From the NCBI RefSeq assembly GCF_000426305.1, contig NZ_AUFC01000022.1, positions 1 through 52,934 on the forward strand: 52,934 nt of DNA. Reading direction: 5' to 3'. Numbering within the stretch: the first letter of the stretch is position 1; each line of letters opens with the position of its first letter. Below, piece by piece: positions 36,188 through 44,876 of this stretch. The DNA comes from Anaerovorax odorimutans DSM 5092. Lineage in GTDB: Bacteria > Bacillota > Clostridia > Peptostreptococcales > Anaerovoracaceae. The translations under genes and the position numbers were made by a program. The notes under the pieces were generated by a model that did not search any database, had not been told where the DNA came from, and saw nothing but the letters and a program-made list of their open reading frames with translations.

Positions 36188-37594
36188 ATGACAATACAGA
36201 AAGAATTTGATGCTAATAGAGAAGCTCAGTTTGATGTTTTACCTGTACTTGGTAAGGACAGAATTTACGGATTTCTTAATTATACTTATGTAATAACTGG
36301 GTTTGCTCTTGCAACATGGTGTTTTATGATTGGAGGGTCCCTATCTCTGTTTGTAGGATTTAAAACAGCAATTTTGGCTTCAATTTCCGGGAATATGATT
36401 GCTGTTTTATTAATGATTACAACTACTATGATCCCTTCTTCAAAATATGGAATTGATAATTATACAGTAGGAGGAAGTTTTCTGGGTCATAACGGAACGA
36501 AAGCATTAATGATTTTATTGGCAATTATACAAGCTTGCTGGATTATAGTATTTTCTTCTATGGTGGGGCGTGCTGTGATTCAAATTTTTATAAATCTTAC
36601 GGGTGTTGAAGTAAAAGGCAAGGTTCCTTTATTAATACTTTCATTGCTTGCTGCCTTTGCAGTATGGGGTATTACATTGAAAGGTCCTAAGCTTATGGGT
36701 AAATTAAATACTATTTTTGCTCCTGTTGTTGTACTTATAATTATAGGTTCTATCTTAATTATGGGTAAAAAATTTGGATTTGATATGATATTTAATGCAC
36801 AGCCTTTAGCACCATTTGAAAGCAAGTGGTTAAATTTTTTAATAGCTTTTGAATTAAGCTTAGGTGCAGGATTTTCATGGTGGCCTAATATGGGTGGCCT
36901 GGGCAGATTATGTAAAAACAGCAGGGCAGCTTATTGGCCTAATATTTTAGGTTTGGTTTTTGCAGCAACTTTAGGAACTGCTGCAGGAGTTGCGGCAGCA
37001 CTACTTATAGGGACAACAGATCCATCTACTTGGATGATTCCAATAGGAGGAATTTTATTAGGAATTATAGCGCTTATTTCATTGAGTATGGCTAATTTAA
37101 CTGCTTGTTCTATTATTACTTATAATATTTGTTTAGGTTTTAAGCAGATTAAATTTTTCTATAAAAAAGAATGGATCACTGTGACCGGCATATTTATGAT
37201 ACCTGTTTTAATTGGGATGTTTTTTTCTACTGCATTATATGATAAGTTTTATATTATTTTAGGATTAGCCTGTACCATTTATAGCCCTATCATAGCTATT
37301 CAATTTGTGGATTATTTTATATTCAGAAAACAGGATTTAGATTTAAGAGCATTGTATAATAAGACGGAGGATTCTAAATATAGATTTTGGAAGGGATTCA
37401 ATCTTGTAGCAATATTTGTGTTTATTACAGCTATACCTGTATATTATTTGTTTTTAGATCCTGTTACTTTAGAATACACTAATGCATTCCAATATATTAC
37501 GGCTACAGGAGGTGCAACTTTATATTCTTTAATAGTTTATTATTTTTTGGGGAAATTAATATTGTTTAAGAAAAAGATTGGTGGATATCAATAA
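36188..37594 (+). CDS. NCS1 family cytosine/purine/hydantoin-type permease
   Basis: A 468-residue permease with about twelve membrane helices, from the nucleobase:cation symporter-1 family (YGFLNYTYVITGFALATWCF near the N-terminus; SWWPNMGGLGRLCKNSRAAYWP in the middle). NCS1 proteins import nucleobases, allantoin, hydantoins or thiamine with H+ or Na+. With a ureohydrolase and MerR control, the cargo is probably a ureido or guanidino compound (inference). GAGGTG is well spaced for the ATG at 36188; an ATG at 36176 overlaps that site. Confidence 0.88.
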   Translation: MTIQKEFDANREAQFDVLPVLGKDRIYGFLNYTYVITGFALATWCFMIGGSLSLFVGFKTAILASISGNMIAVLLMITTTMIPSSKYGIDNYTVGGSFLGHNGTKALMILLAIIQACWIIVFSSMVGRAVIQIFINLTGVEVKGKVPLLILSLLAAFAVWGITLKGPKLMGKLNTIFAPVVVLIIIGSILIMGKKFGFDMIFNAQPLAPFESKWLNFLIAFELSLGAGFSWWPNMGGLGRLCKNSRAAYWPNILGLVFAATLGTAAGVAAALLIGTTDPSTWMIPIGGILLGIIALISLSMANLTACSIITYNICLGFKQIKFFYKKEWITVTGIFMIPVLIGMFFSTALYDKFYIILGLACTIYSPIIAIQFVDYFIFRKQDLDLRALYNKTEDSKYRFWKGFNLVAIFVFITAIPVYYLFLDPVTLEYTNAFQYITATGGATLYSLIVYYFLGKLILFKKKIGGYQ

Positions 37595-37660
37595 TTCTTT
37601 AAGTTATAATTTAGAAAATATATATTTATTTTCATATTTTAATTTTTGGAGTGATATGTT

Positions 37661-38503
37661 ATGAAAGATATTATTTCAATTACCGAAATGGCTAAATTGC
37701 GTAATGTAACTACTGAAACTTTAAGGTACTATGACAGAATAGATTTATTTAAACCTATTTATGTTGATCCAGAAACAAATTATAGATATTATTCTATTCT
37801 TCAATATGAAAAACTGGGTACGATCAGAGAGTTGTGCAATTTAGGTATGCCTCTTAAGGATATTAAGACTTATTTAGAAAATAGAACGGTTAGAGGTTCT
37901 TGCGAATTGCTAATGGAACAAAAAAATTTACTAGATTCTAAAATTGATTCTTTAGTTAAGTTAAAATCTGAAATAGAAGAAAAGTTAAATTTTATCCGAG
38001 AACTTGAAGATACCGGAATTACAAATGAAATAAAAATAAAGCAATTTTCAAAAAGAAAGTATGTAACATTTAATCGTGTTGTTTCTGACGAAGTTGAACT
38101 AAGCTACGATTCAGTTCAATTAGAGAGCATGCTTCCTGATAAAGACAAAGCAATGCCTATTTTTGCTACAAATAGATACGGAGGTATTATATCAAAATCA
38201 GATATAGATAAAGGTAAAACCCCTTTGCTTGCTAAGATGATTATTCTATGCGATGAGGAAAATAAAGAGGTTAGCGATGATAAAGTTATAGAAATCGAAG
38301 AAGGAAATTTTGCTTGTTTGTATTTTATAGGAAAGTTCTGGGACAGAAGAAAAAGTATTGAAAATTTAATGGATTTTATAAAAAGAGGAGGATATATGCT
38401 GGCAGGAGATATTTTGCAGATGCAATGGGTAGATTATTCTATTACTAATAATTTAGATGAGATATCTTATGAATTTCAGGCCCCAATTAAAAAACTTGTG
38501 TAA
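37661..38503 (+). CDS. MerR family regulator with GyrI-like effector domain
   Basis: A 280-residue regulator. Residues 5-75 are the MerR winged helix (ISITEMAKLRNVTTETLRYYD, with R-Y-Y and LGMPLKDIKTYL). Residues 80-125 form a dimer coiled coil. Residues 130-280 form a BmrR/GyrI-type ligand-binding domain. MerR proteins activate promoters with 19-20-bp spacers by untwisting DNA, and two such promoters with matching palindromes lie at 34705-34735 and 34807-34837. It is therefore the likely activator of the Fe-ADH and ureohydrolase units. Ligand unknown. GGAG precedes the ATG. Confidence 0.9.
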   Translation: MKDIISITEMAKLRNVTTETLRYYDRIDLFKPIYVDPETNYRYYSILQYEKLGTIRELCNLGMPLKDIKTYLENRTVRGSCELLMEQKNLLDSKIDSLVKLKSEIEEKLNFIRELEDTGITNEIKIKQFSKRKYVTFNRVVSDEVELSYDSVQLESMLPDKDKAMPIFATNRYGGIISKSDIDKGKTPLLAKMIILCDEENKEVSDDKVIEIEEGNFACLYFIGKFWDRRKSIENLMDFIKRGGYMLAGDILQMQWVDYSITNNLDEISYEFQAPIKKLV

Positions 38504-38551
38504 ATTTTAAATGATTACAGTTATATAATTTAAATATAGCAATTGGTTCTT

Positions 38552-38860
38552 TTATGATATTTTTATATCAAAAAAGATAAAAAGGATAAGTGCAAAAACA
38601 CATGTGATTAATATACCTTCAATAAGTGATTTAAACATTCCTTTTTTCCATTCTTTAGATATTTTTTTTACAGATTCAGCTTCATTTAAATTCTTTTCTA
38701 TAGGGTTAAAAGGTAATTCTTGATGCATAAGTTTAAGTTCTTCTTTGCATAAGGGACACTCATTAATATGTTTTTCTATCATTTCTTTACTCTTTTGGCT
38801 GCAAACGCCATCCACATATAAAGGTAATAAATCTTTTATAATATCACAATCTATTTTCAT
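38552..38860 (-). CDS. Zinc-finger anti-sigma factor
   Basis: A 102-residue membrane protein. The N-terminal zf-HC2-like motif has Cys5, then HINECPLCKEEL (HxxxCxxC), the ZAS signature. One membrane helix lies near the C-terminus (about 78-97, LIEGILITCVFALILFIFF). It should hold the ECF sigma factor at the membrane. The start at 38860 follows AGGAGG and overlaps the sigma gene stop by 4 nt (ATGA). The domain beyond the helix is only a few residues, so any signal must act inside the membrane or cytoplasm. Confidence 0.88.
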   Translation of the reverse strand: MKIDCDIIKDLLPLYVDGVCSQKSKEMIEKHINECPLCKEELKLMHQELPFNPIEKNLNEAESVKKISKEWKKGMFKSLIEGILITCVFALILFIFFDIKIS

Positions 38861-39330
38861 TTCAATTCCTCCTGTAGTTGTTTTTTTGCACGATAAAAAA
38901 TAAGTCTTGCCCAATTATCTGTTTTCTCAAATAATTCTCCAATTTGAGTGAATGGTAATTCTCCAAAAACTCTTAAAGTGAAAACTTCTTTATATGGTTC
39001 CTTCATATTATGTATAAGACAATGTAATCTCTTTATAGTCTCCTTATCAAGATAATTTTTCTCTAGATCAAATGGAGTATTAGAAAAATCAATACAAGTG
39101 TCAGATATCTTTTTTTGTTTCTGATATTGTGTAAAATAGGTATTTTTAGCAATTTGACAAAGCCACACATACAATTTACAGTTTCCTTTGAACTTCTTAA
39201 TATTTTTTATTGCTTTGAAAAAAGTTTCTTGTGTAATTTCTTCTGCTGTTGATTCATCTTTGCAAAGAGTTAATACATATTTATATACATTTGTGAAATG
39301 CTGTTTATATATTTCTTCAAAATCTGTCAC
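38857..39330 (-). CDS. ECF-type RNA polymerase sigma factor
   Basis: A 157-residue sigma-70 family factor. Region 2 covers about 5-70 (YVLTLCKDESTAEEITQETFFKA). Region 4 covers about 100-155 (LRVFGELPFTQIGELFEKTDNWARLIFYRAKKQL). The GTG start follows GGAGGTG. It is coupled to its anti-sigma gene. A TGAAAC-N17-GTC site upstream fits self-activation. Confidence 0.92.
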   Translation of the reverse strand: MTDFEEIYKQHFTNVYKYVLTLCKDESTAEEITQETFFKAIKNIKKFKGNCKLYVWLCQIAKNTYFTQYQKQKKISDTCIDFSNTPFDLEKNYLDKETIKRLHCLIHNMKEPYKEVFTLRVFGELPFTQIGELFEKTDNWARLIFYRAKKQLQEELK

Positions 39331-39349
39331 TTTTTCACCTCCTTATGTA

Positions 39350-39378
39350 TAAGACTGTTGGTTTTTAATTTTGTTTCA
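39350..39378 (-). promoter_or_regulatory. Candidate ECF autoregulatory promoter
   Basis: On the minus strand, TGAAAC (39373-39378), 17-bp spacer, GTCTTA (39350-39355). TGAAAC-N16/17-CGTC is a common ECF promoter form. It lies about 20 bp before the sigma start codon. Confidence 0.5.
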
Positions 39379-39473
39379 AAAAAGATTATTGTTTTTAGAT
39401 TTAAGAAACTTATCTGTTATTAATGTTTTAATTTTCGTATATACTTTTTTTATTGTCAAATACAAAGAATTTA

Positions 39474-39506
39474 AATTAAAAAGCTGTTTGCATATGCAAA
39501 CAGCTT
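39474..39506 (-). terminator. Terminator of fba
   Basis: Perfect 26-nt palindrome with arms AAGCTGTTTGCAT (39481-39506). On the minus strand it is followed by TTTTAATTT. Confidence 0.75.
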
Positions 39507-39609
39507 AATATAAAAAATATGTAATTTGTACCTATAACTGTAATAAATACATGATGTTTTTTTTAATTTAAGGTATAAAAGAATATGCATTTTGCATTAT
39601 ATCTTTTAT

Positions 39610-40539
39610 TTATGCTTTTCCGTTACAACCAAGAACATTGACAATTTTACGCTTTACCATATCTCTGATAGCATCACGGGCAGGGGTTAAATATTGTCTT
39701 GGATCAAAGTCGGATGGATTATTAGCAAGATGTTCTCTAACTGCTGCAGTCATTGCAAGGCGAAGATCTGAGTCTATATTAATCTTACAAACAGAGCTTT
39801 TTGCAGCCTGACGAAGCATATCTTCAGGGATACCGATAGCATCTGGCATGGCACCGCCATATTTATTGACTTTTTCTACAAATTCCGGAATTACAGAAGA
39901 TGCTCCATGAAGTACGATAGGAAATCCGGGAAGTCTTTTAGAAACTTCATCTAATATATCAAAACGAAGCATAGGTTTTTGACCTGGTTTGAATTTATAT
40001 GCTCCATGGGATGTCCCAATTGCAATGGCAAGTGAATCAACGTTAGTTTTCTCTACAAATTCTTCTACTTGAGCTGGATCAGTATAAGAATGATTTTCAA
40101 CGTTGACATCATCTTCGACGCCAGCAAGCTGACCTAATTCACCTTCTACTACGCATCCATGAGCATGAGCGTATTCTACTACTTTTTTTGTTAGTGCAAT
40201 ATTTTCTTCAAATGGCAAATGAGACCCATCAATCATAACAGAAGAAAAGCCTCCATCGATGCATGATTTACAAATTTCAAAATCTGCTCCGTGATCTAAA
40301 TGAAGTGCTATTGGAAGATCTGTTTCTAAAATAGCTGCTTCCACTAGTTTAATTAAATAGTTATGTTTAGCATATTTTCTAGCACCTTTAGAAACCTGAA
40401 GAATAAGAGGAGCGTTTTCCTCTTTTGCAGCTTCTGTGATACCTTGTATAATTTCCATGTTGTTTACATTAAATGCCCCGATAGCATATCCACCTTCATA
40501 AGCCTTTTTAAACATTTCAGTTGTAGTTACAATAGCCAT
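39610..40539 (-). CDS. fba: Class II fructose-bisphosphate aldolase
   Basis: A 309-residue zinc aldolase of glycolysis and gluconeogenesis. It has Asp82-His83 in LHLDHGAD (catalytic Asp and Zn ligand), VEGELGQLAG, GTSHGAYKF and LHGAS. The C-terminal half carries CKINIDSDLRLA. I start at 40539 (MAIVTTTEMF), preceded by GGAGG; the frame is open to 40599. Some relatives act on other ketose bisphosphates, but the class is firm. Confidence 0.94.
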   Translation of the reverse strand: MAIVTTTEMFKKAYEGGYAIGAFNVNNMEIIQGITEAAKEENAPLILQVSKGARKYAKHNYLIKLVEAAILETDLPIALHLDHGADFEICKSCIDGGFSSVMIDGSHLPFEENIALTKKVVEYAHAHGCVVEGELGQLAGVEDDVNVENHSYTDPAQVEEFVEKTNVDSLAIAIGTSHGAYKFKPGQKPMLRFDILDEVSKRLPGFPIVLHGASSVIPEFVEKVNKYGGAMPDAIGIPEDMLRQAAKSSVCKINIDSDLRLAMTAAVREHLANNPSDFDPRQYLTPARDAIRDMVKRKIVNVLGCNGKA

Positions 40540-40643
40540 AATAATTAACCTCCAATTGAACTCAATAGTGTATTTTAAATTATTATATCCATTATACACC
40601 TGTATATAGGAAGTTGCATATCACAATTTATATTTTTATTGAG

Positions 40644-41066
40644 CTAATTTTCGCTATTATTAGTTAACATTGAAATAATAGGAGCCATTGTACTCATAAT
40701 ATTTTCTATATCTCCAAACTTTTTTACACCTGAAATTGTATTAGAAATATTGTCTATTTGATTGCTGGTTTTATTTTCAGATAAAAAACCACGTACAGCA
40801 TCAAGAGAATCTTGAATTCTGTCCAAATAATTTGATTTGTTCATAGGTACTTGTCGTACTTGATTTAAATGATTAATTTTTTCAAGAGCATTAGTTATAG
40901 AATGCATACGATCAAGGAATAATTCCATTTTAAAAGTATCAAAATAAGTAGGCGGAGATGGAATTTTAAGATTCATGGCCTTTACCTTACCCTCAGAGAT
41001 ACTTTTATTAATACCCCCTTGATTACCAAAGATTAATATAATAATTAAAATAAGAATAGGATTCAT
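40644..41066 (-). CDS. Hypothetical protein with N-terminal membrane helix
   Basis: A 140-residue protein. Residues 1-14 are a short hydrophobic segment (MNPILILIIILIFG), a membrane anchor or export signal. The rest is hydrophilic and probably helical (FLDRMHSITNALEKINHLNQV, then VKKFGDIENIMSTMAPIISML). GGGGAGG precedes the ATG. I do not recognise the family. It diverges from the small gene at 41426 across a cluster of palindromic repeats. Confidence 0.7.
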   Translation of the reverse strand: MNPILILIIILIFGNQGGINKSISEGKVKAMNLKIPSPPTYFDTFKMELFLDRMHSITNALEKINHLNQVRQVPMNKSNYLDRIQDSLDAVRGFLSENKTSNQIDNISNTISGVKKFGDIENIMSTMAPIISMLTNNSEN

Positions 41067-41092
41067 ATGTACCTCCCCAAGGAAAATAATAT

Positions 41093-41318
41093 ACCTAACT
41101 AAATTTGCAGAGCAAATTCAAAGTAGGAGCCCATTTACCACAGCTTTAGCTGTAATGGAAAATGGGACAGCGAAGCATAGCGTAGGTGCCATACAGAAAG
41201 TTCCCAATCTATGATTGGATTAACTTTTTCAGTTGAGCACCTAACTAAATTTGCAGAGCAAATTAAAAGTAGGTGCCATACAGAAAGTTCCCAATCTACG
41301 ATTGGATTAACTTTTTCA
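41093..41318. repeat. Cluster of nested palindromic repeats (REP/MITE-like)
   Basis: Element A (ACCTAACT then AAATTTGC-AGA-GCAAATT) occurs at 41093 and 41239. Element B (AGGTGCCATACAGAAAGTT with inner CCAATC-TAY-GATTGG and closing AACTTTTTCAG) occurs at 41183 and 41270. Copies differ by single bases. Between A1 and B1 lies another nested palindrome, CCCATTT...AAATGGG enclosing ACAGC-TTTA-GCTGT. Each element folds on itself. It is more G+C-rich than its surroundings. Confidence 0.8.
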
Positions 41319-41425
41319 GTTTTAATTATTAATTATTATATGTCAAGAAAGCTTTATGAGTGCATATAATTATATAGTAAGATATATTGAAATTAATAAA
41401 AATAAAATAAAAGGGAGGGATACAT

Positions 41426-41704
41426 ATGGATCTTAATAATAAAATGCTGAATGATTTAGCAAATCAATTAGGAATACAGGGTAACGATTCTAATTCAAAA
41501 AAAGCTGCCGGAATGGCAGAAAAATACAAAGGGAAAAGTGATGATGAATTAATTGGTGAAATTCTTAATTTAAAGAAAGCAATGAAATCAGATAAAGCAC
41601 AGTTTGAAAAACAAATGATGGCAGTCAAAGCTTTAAGAGGTATGATGAATCAACAACAAAGAGCCCGACTAGATAAAATAATCAGACTCCTTGAAAATGA
41701 TTAA
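41426..41704 (+). CDS. Hypothetical small helical protein
   Basis: A 92-residue, charged, probably all-helical cytoplasmic protein (LNNKMLNDLANQLGIQG; KYKGKSDDELIGEILNLKKAM; QQQRARLDKIIRLLEND). GGGAGGG precedes the ATG. I do not recognise a function; similar small proteins occur in clostridia. It converges with the MltG-like gene with 2 bp between them. Confidence 0.75.
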   Translation: MDLNNKMLNDLANQLGIQGNDSNSKKAAGMAEKYKGKSDDELIGEILNLKKAMKSDKAQFEKQMMAVKALRGMMNQQQRARLDKIIRLLEND

Positions 41705-41706
41705 TA

Positions 41707-42192
41707 TTATTTAGTTATAATTGCAACAATGTCTGCCGGTGTAGAATTTGAAGGAATTATAAAAGTTCCTGCTTTAAGCTTAGAATCTGCTCCGGCAGCT
41801 GCAATTGCATCATAAAATTCCTGTTTATCCTTTATTAGATTTACGCTCAGAAGAGTGTCAGCAATTTTTGAGTCTGTAGATCCAGGTTCAATATAAACAG
41901 AGTATTTTACAATATCATCCGACTTCTTTGTATTGTCAGATTCTGATGAAGTTTTTTCATTCCCTTTAGAATTGTCTATACTTTCATCTGTAGTAGTTGC
42001 AGCTTTATTGTCAGACTTATTATCTGATGTGGTGTGTTTACTTTCATTGCCTGCCTTTTCTATTGTCAAGCTTGAAGGATAAGACATTATAACGTTAATT
42101 CGATTAAATATAATCAGCCCTGCTATACAAATAATAACAAGAGCTATTAAAATATCATTTTTATCATATATAATATTTCTAAATGTTTGCAT
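41707..42192 (-). CDS. MltG/YceG-like N-terminal domain protein, catalytic domain absent
   Basis: A 161-residue protein. One membrane helix (about 14-29) is followed by an exported Ser/Thr/Lys/Asp-rich low-complexity linker (45-92). Residues 93-161 resemble the LysM-like subdomain of endolytic transglycosylase MltG (IEPGSTDSKIADTLLSVNLI, KAGTFIIPSNSTPADIVAII). The transglycosylase catalytic domain is missing, so it is probably a wall-binding or regulatory protein. The length is natural, with its own stop and no frameshift seen. Confidence 0.72.
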   Translation of the reverse strand: MQTFRNIIYDKNDILIALVIICIAGLIIFNRINVIMSYPSSLTIEKAGNESKHTTSDNKSDNKAATTTDESIDNSKGNEKTSSESDNTKKSDDIVKYSVYIEPGSTDSKIADTLLSVNLIKDKQEFYDAIAAAGADSKLKAGTFIIPSNSTPADIVAIITK

Positions 42193-42739
42193 TTTAAGTA
42201 CCTTTCTTTTCTTTCTAAATTATTGTATATTAATAGTAATTATTAGAATAATTGAGTAGCTAATTGTACATATTGCCATCTTGATAATTAAAATACTACC
42301 AATTATCAATGTGACTTTTCATATTTGTCAATATCATAGGACTTTATTTGTCCATATTAAAAGTGCAATCAGAATTTCAAAATATATTTAAAATTTCTTT
42401 TTGCACATGATGGCAGTTTTTTAACCTTATATTCTGCTAATGTGCCCTTTAAAACTACATAATATTACAAAAACATATTTTTTAATATAATTTTGTATAA
42501 ATTTATATATACTATATTTTCAATTTATCACATATATAGAATAAGTACAAATGTTATTTTGTAATTATTTATTAAGTTTTGTTTACATGGTGTATTTATA
42601 TAATAAACTGTTGTATAATTTATTTTAGCTTAAGGAATAAAAAAGAAATTTATGTTAATTATTTACTTAAAAATATTTTAATTTTTTAATTTTCTATCAC
42701 AAAAAATTCTATAATTTTTCATAATTTAGGAGTAATATA
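42193..42739. other. Long AT-rich intergenic region, nothing recognised
   Basis: About 550 bp between divergent genes, extremely A/T-rich. Several TATAAT-like strings occur, but I could not fix a promoter. No RNA gene or repeat was recognised. Confidence 0.5.
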
Positions 42740-43708
42740 TTGATAAAACTGATAATTACTGAAAATGAGGACAACCAAAGACTGGACAGATTCCTAAAGA
42801 AATATTTCAAAAGTGCCCCTTTAAGTTATATTTATAAACTTATTCGTAAAGATGTAAAATTAAACGGAAAGAGGGCTAAGATTGAAAGCGTTTTGCAGCA
42901 GGAAGACGAATTAAAAATATATATATCAGATGAAGAAGCAAAAGCATATAGAGAAAAGAAATCTTTTGCAAAATCTAAGAGGCAATTTAATATTGCTTAT
43001 GAAGATGAAAATATCCTTATAGTTGAGAAACCATATGGACTCTTAACTCATGGAGATAAGACAGAAAAGAAAAATCATCTGGCTAATCAAGTTGCAGGAT
43101 ATTTGGCAGATACGGGAGAATATGATCCTAGCAGAGAAAGAACCTTTATGCCTTCACCTGTAAATAGACTTGACCGTAATACAACGGGTCTTGTCATATT
43201 TGGTAAAAATAATAAAGCATTGCAAAGTCTAAATAAAATGATAAGAGAAAAAGATTATATAAGTAAATTTTATCTTACAATTGTTGTTGGAGAATTAAAA
43301 AAAGATTTAAAACTTATAGATAAAATGGAAAAAAATCTGACTAAAAATGTTGTTACAGTATCGCCCTTAGAATCCAGCGAAGGAAAGGTCATGGAAACTA
43401 TAGCAAGACCTTTAAAATCAGCCAAAGGATATACTTTAACAGAAGTAGAACTTGTAACGGGCAGAACTCATCAAATCAGGGCACATTTGGCAAGTGCAGG
43501 TTTTCCGGTTATCGGAGATACAAAATATGGGAATAAATATACTAATGAAAAAATAGCTAAGCAGTTTGGTTTGAGAACACAATTTCTTCATGCTTATAAA
43601 TTAAAAATTAAAAAAGGAATAGAGCCTTTAGATTATCTAAATGATTTAAATGTAATATCAGAGTTGCCATCTAATTTACAAATTATAAAAAACAATTTAT
43701 TTGATTAG
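42740..43708 (+). CDS. RluA/RluD-family RNA pseudouridine synthase
   Basis: A 322-residue enzyme that isomerises uridine in rRNA. The S4 RNA-binding domain spans about 10-70 (QRLDRFLKKYFKSAPLSYIYKLIRK). The catalytic motif NRLDRNTTGLVIFGK contains the nucleophilic Asp, and VTGRTHQIRAHLASAGFPVIGDTKYG is the second family signature. The start is TTG at 42740 with TTAGGAG upstream. The target (RluC/RluD site) is not assigned. Confidence 0.92.
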   Translation: MIKLIITENEDNQRLDRFLKKYFKSAPLSYIYKLIRKDVKLNGKRAKIESVLQQEDELKIYISDEEAKAYREKKSFAKSKRQFNIAYEDENILIVEKPYGLLTHGDKTEKKNHLANQVAGYLADTGEYDPSRERTFMPSPVNRLDRNTTGLVIFGKNNKALQSLNKMIREKDYISKFYLTIVVGELKKDLKLIDKMEKNLTKNVVTVSPLESSEGKVMETIARPLKSAKGYTLTEVELVTGRTHQIRAHLASAGFPVIGDTKYGNKYTNEKIAKQFGLRTQFLHAYKLKIKKGIEPLDYLNDLNVISELPSNLQIIKNNLFD

Positions 43709-43728
43709 TAAGTATTAAGGAGACCGAT

Positions 43729-44274
43729 ATGACAGGATATGATGATAATAACAAATCTTTTAAAGAAAAATATAAAATATATATTTACCCTGTGATATTA
43801 GCTTGGATTATGACTATGTTTATAAGACCCATTGTTTCTGATGGTGAAGCTATGCTTCCTACTATAAAAGATAGGCAAGTGATTATTGTTTCTAAAGAAA
43901 ACTATTCAAAAAATAGAGGAGTGCCAGAGTTTCAGCAAGTAGTAGCTTTTAAAAAAGATTTTATACAAGATGGCGATAAAGGAGATAATACTATTCGCAG
44001 AGTCATTGGATTGCCAGGAGATAAAATTCAAATAAAAGATGGAAAAGTATATAGGAATGGTAAAACTATAAAAGAAAATTACATTTCCGGAGAGATAAAA
44101 GGCGATTTTGGACCTATTATAGTAGGTGAAGAGGAAGTATTTGTATTAGGAGATAATCGAAGCAACAGTATAGACAGTAGAGATGAAAGAGTTGGAACTT
44201 TAGATATGAGCTTAATAAGGGGTTCCTGTAAATTAGTAATATGGCCTTTAAATGAATTTGGTAAAATAGAATAA
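43729..44274 (+). CDS. Signal peptidase I homologue lacking the catalytic dyad
   Basis: A 181-residue S26 protein with one N-terminal membrane helix (about 17-36). Where active paralogues have GxSMxPT, this has GEAMLPT: the nucleophilic Ser is Ala41. Where they have IKR before IGLPGD, this has IRR: the general-base Lys is Arg90. The structural box GDNRSNSIDSRD is kept. So the fold is conserved but peptide cleavage is unlikely. It is followed by two intact paralogues and may act as a regulator or chaperone. The situation recalls SpsA beside SpsB in Staphylococcus aureus. AGGAGA precedes the ATG. Confidence 0.9.
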   Translation: MTGYDDNNKSFKEKYKIYIYPVILAWIMTMFIRPIVSDGEAMLPTIKDRQVIIVSKENYSKNRGVPEFQQVVAFKKDFIQDGDKGDNTIRRVIGLPGDKIQIKDGKVYRNGKTIKENYISGEIKGDFGPIIVGEEEVFVLGDNRSNSIDSRDERVGTLDMSLIRGSCKLVIWPLNEFGKIE

Positions 44275-44301
44275 ATATATTTACAACATAGGAGAAATTA
44301 A

Positions 44302-44814
44302 ATGAAAGAATGGATTAAGGATATTGTAATAGCAATAATTGTAGCGATTATTATAATACAGTTTGTAAAACCTACAATAGTTAAGGAAATGTCGATGCAG
44401 CCTACGTTATATGAAAATAATTATATATTTTTAAGTAAGCAGGCATATTTATTTAAAGAGCCTAAAGAGGGGGATATTATAGTATTTCATACTGATCTTA
44501 AAAGAGAAGACGGTAAAGAAAAATTACTTATTAAGAGAATTATTGGGTTGCCGGGAGATGTGATAAATATTGATGACGGCAAAGTATATGTTAACGACGA
44601 GCTTTTAGATGAACCGTATATATTAGAGCCATATACGTCTGGCCAAGTTGAAAATCAAAAAGTTCCTGAAGATAGTCTGTTTGTTATGGGAGACAATAGG
44701 CAATACAGTAAGGATAGCAGAGACCCTAGTGTGGGTTTTGTACAAATCGATAAGATAGTTGGTAAAGCAGTGTTTAGGTTATATCCATTTAATGAGATTG
44801 GAATAATTCACTAG
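44302..44814 (+). CDS. lepB: Signal peptidase I
   Basis: A 170-residue membrane protease that removes signal peptides. It has one N-terminal helix (about 8-24), nucleophile Ser31 (EMSMQPT), general base Lys78 (LLIKRIIGLPGD) and GDNRQYSKDSRDP. AGGAGA precedes the ATG. It is the second of three tandem paralogues. Confidence 0.92.
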   Translation: MKEWIKDIVIAIIVAIIIIQFVKPTIVKEMSMQPTLYENNYIFLSKQAYLFKEPKEGDIIVFHTDLKREDGKEKLLIKRIIGLPGDVINIDDGKVYVNDELLDEPYILEPYTSGQVENQKVPEDSLFVMGDNRQYSKDSRDPSVGFVQIDKIVGKAVFRLYPFNEIGIIH

Positions 44815-44876
44815 ATACTTTGAGGATAAAATTTTCAACAAATATTAATAATTTATTAAAAAATTAGGGGGTTAAA

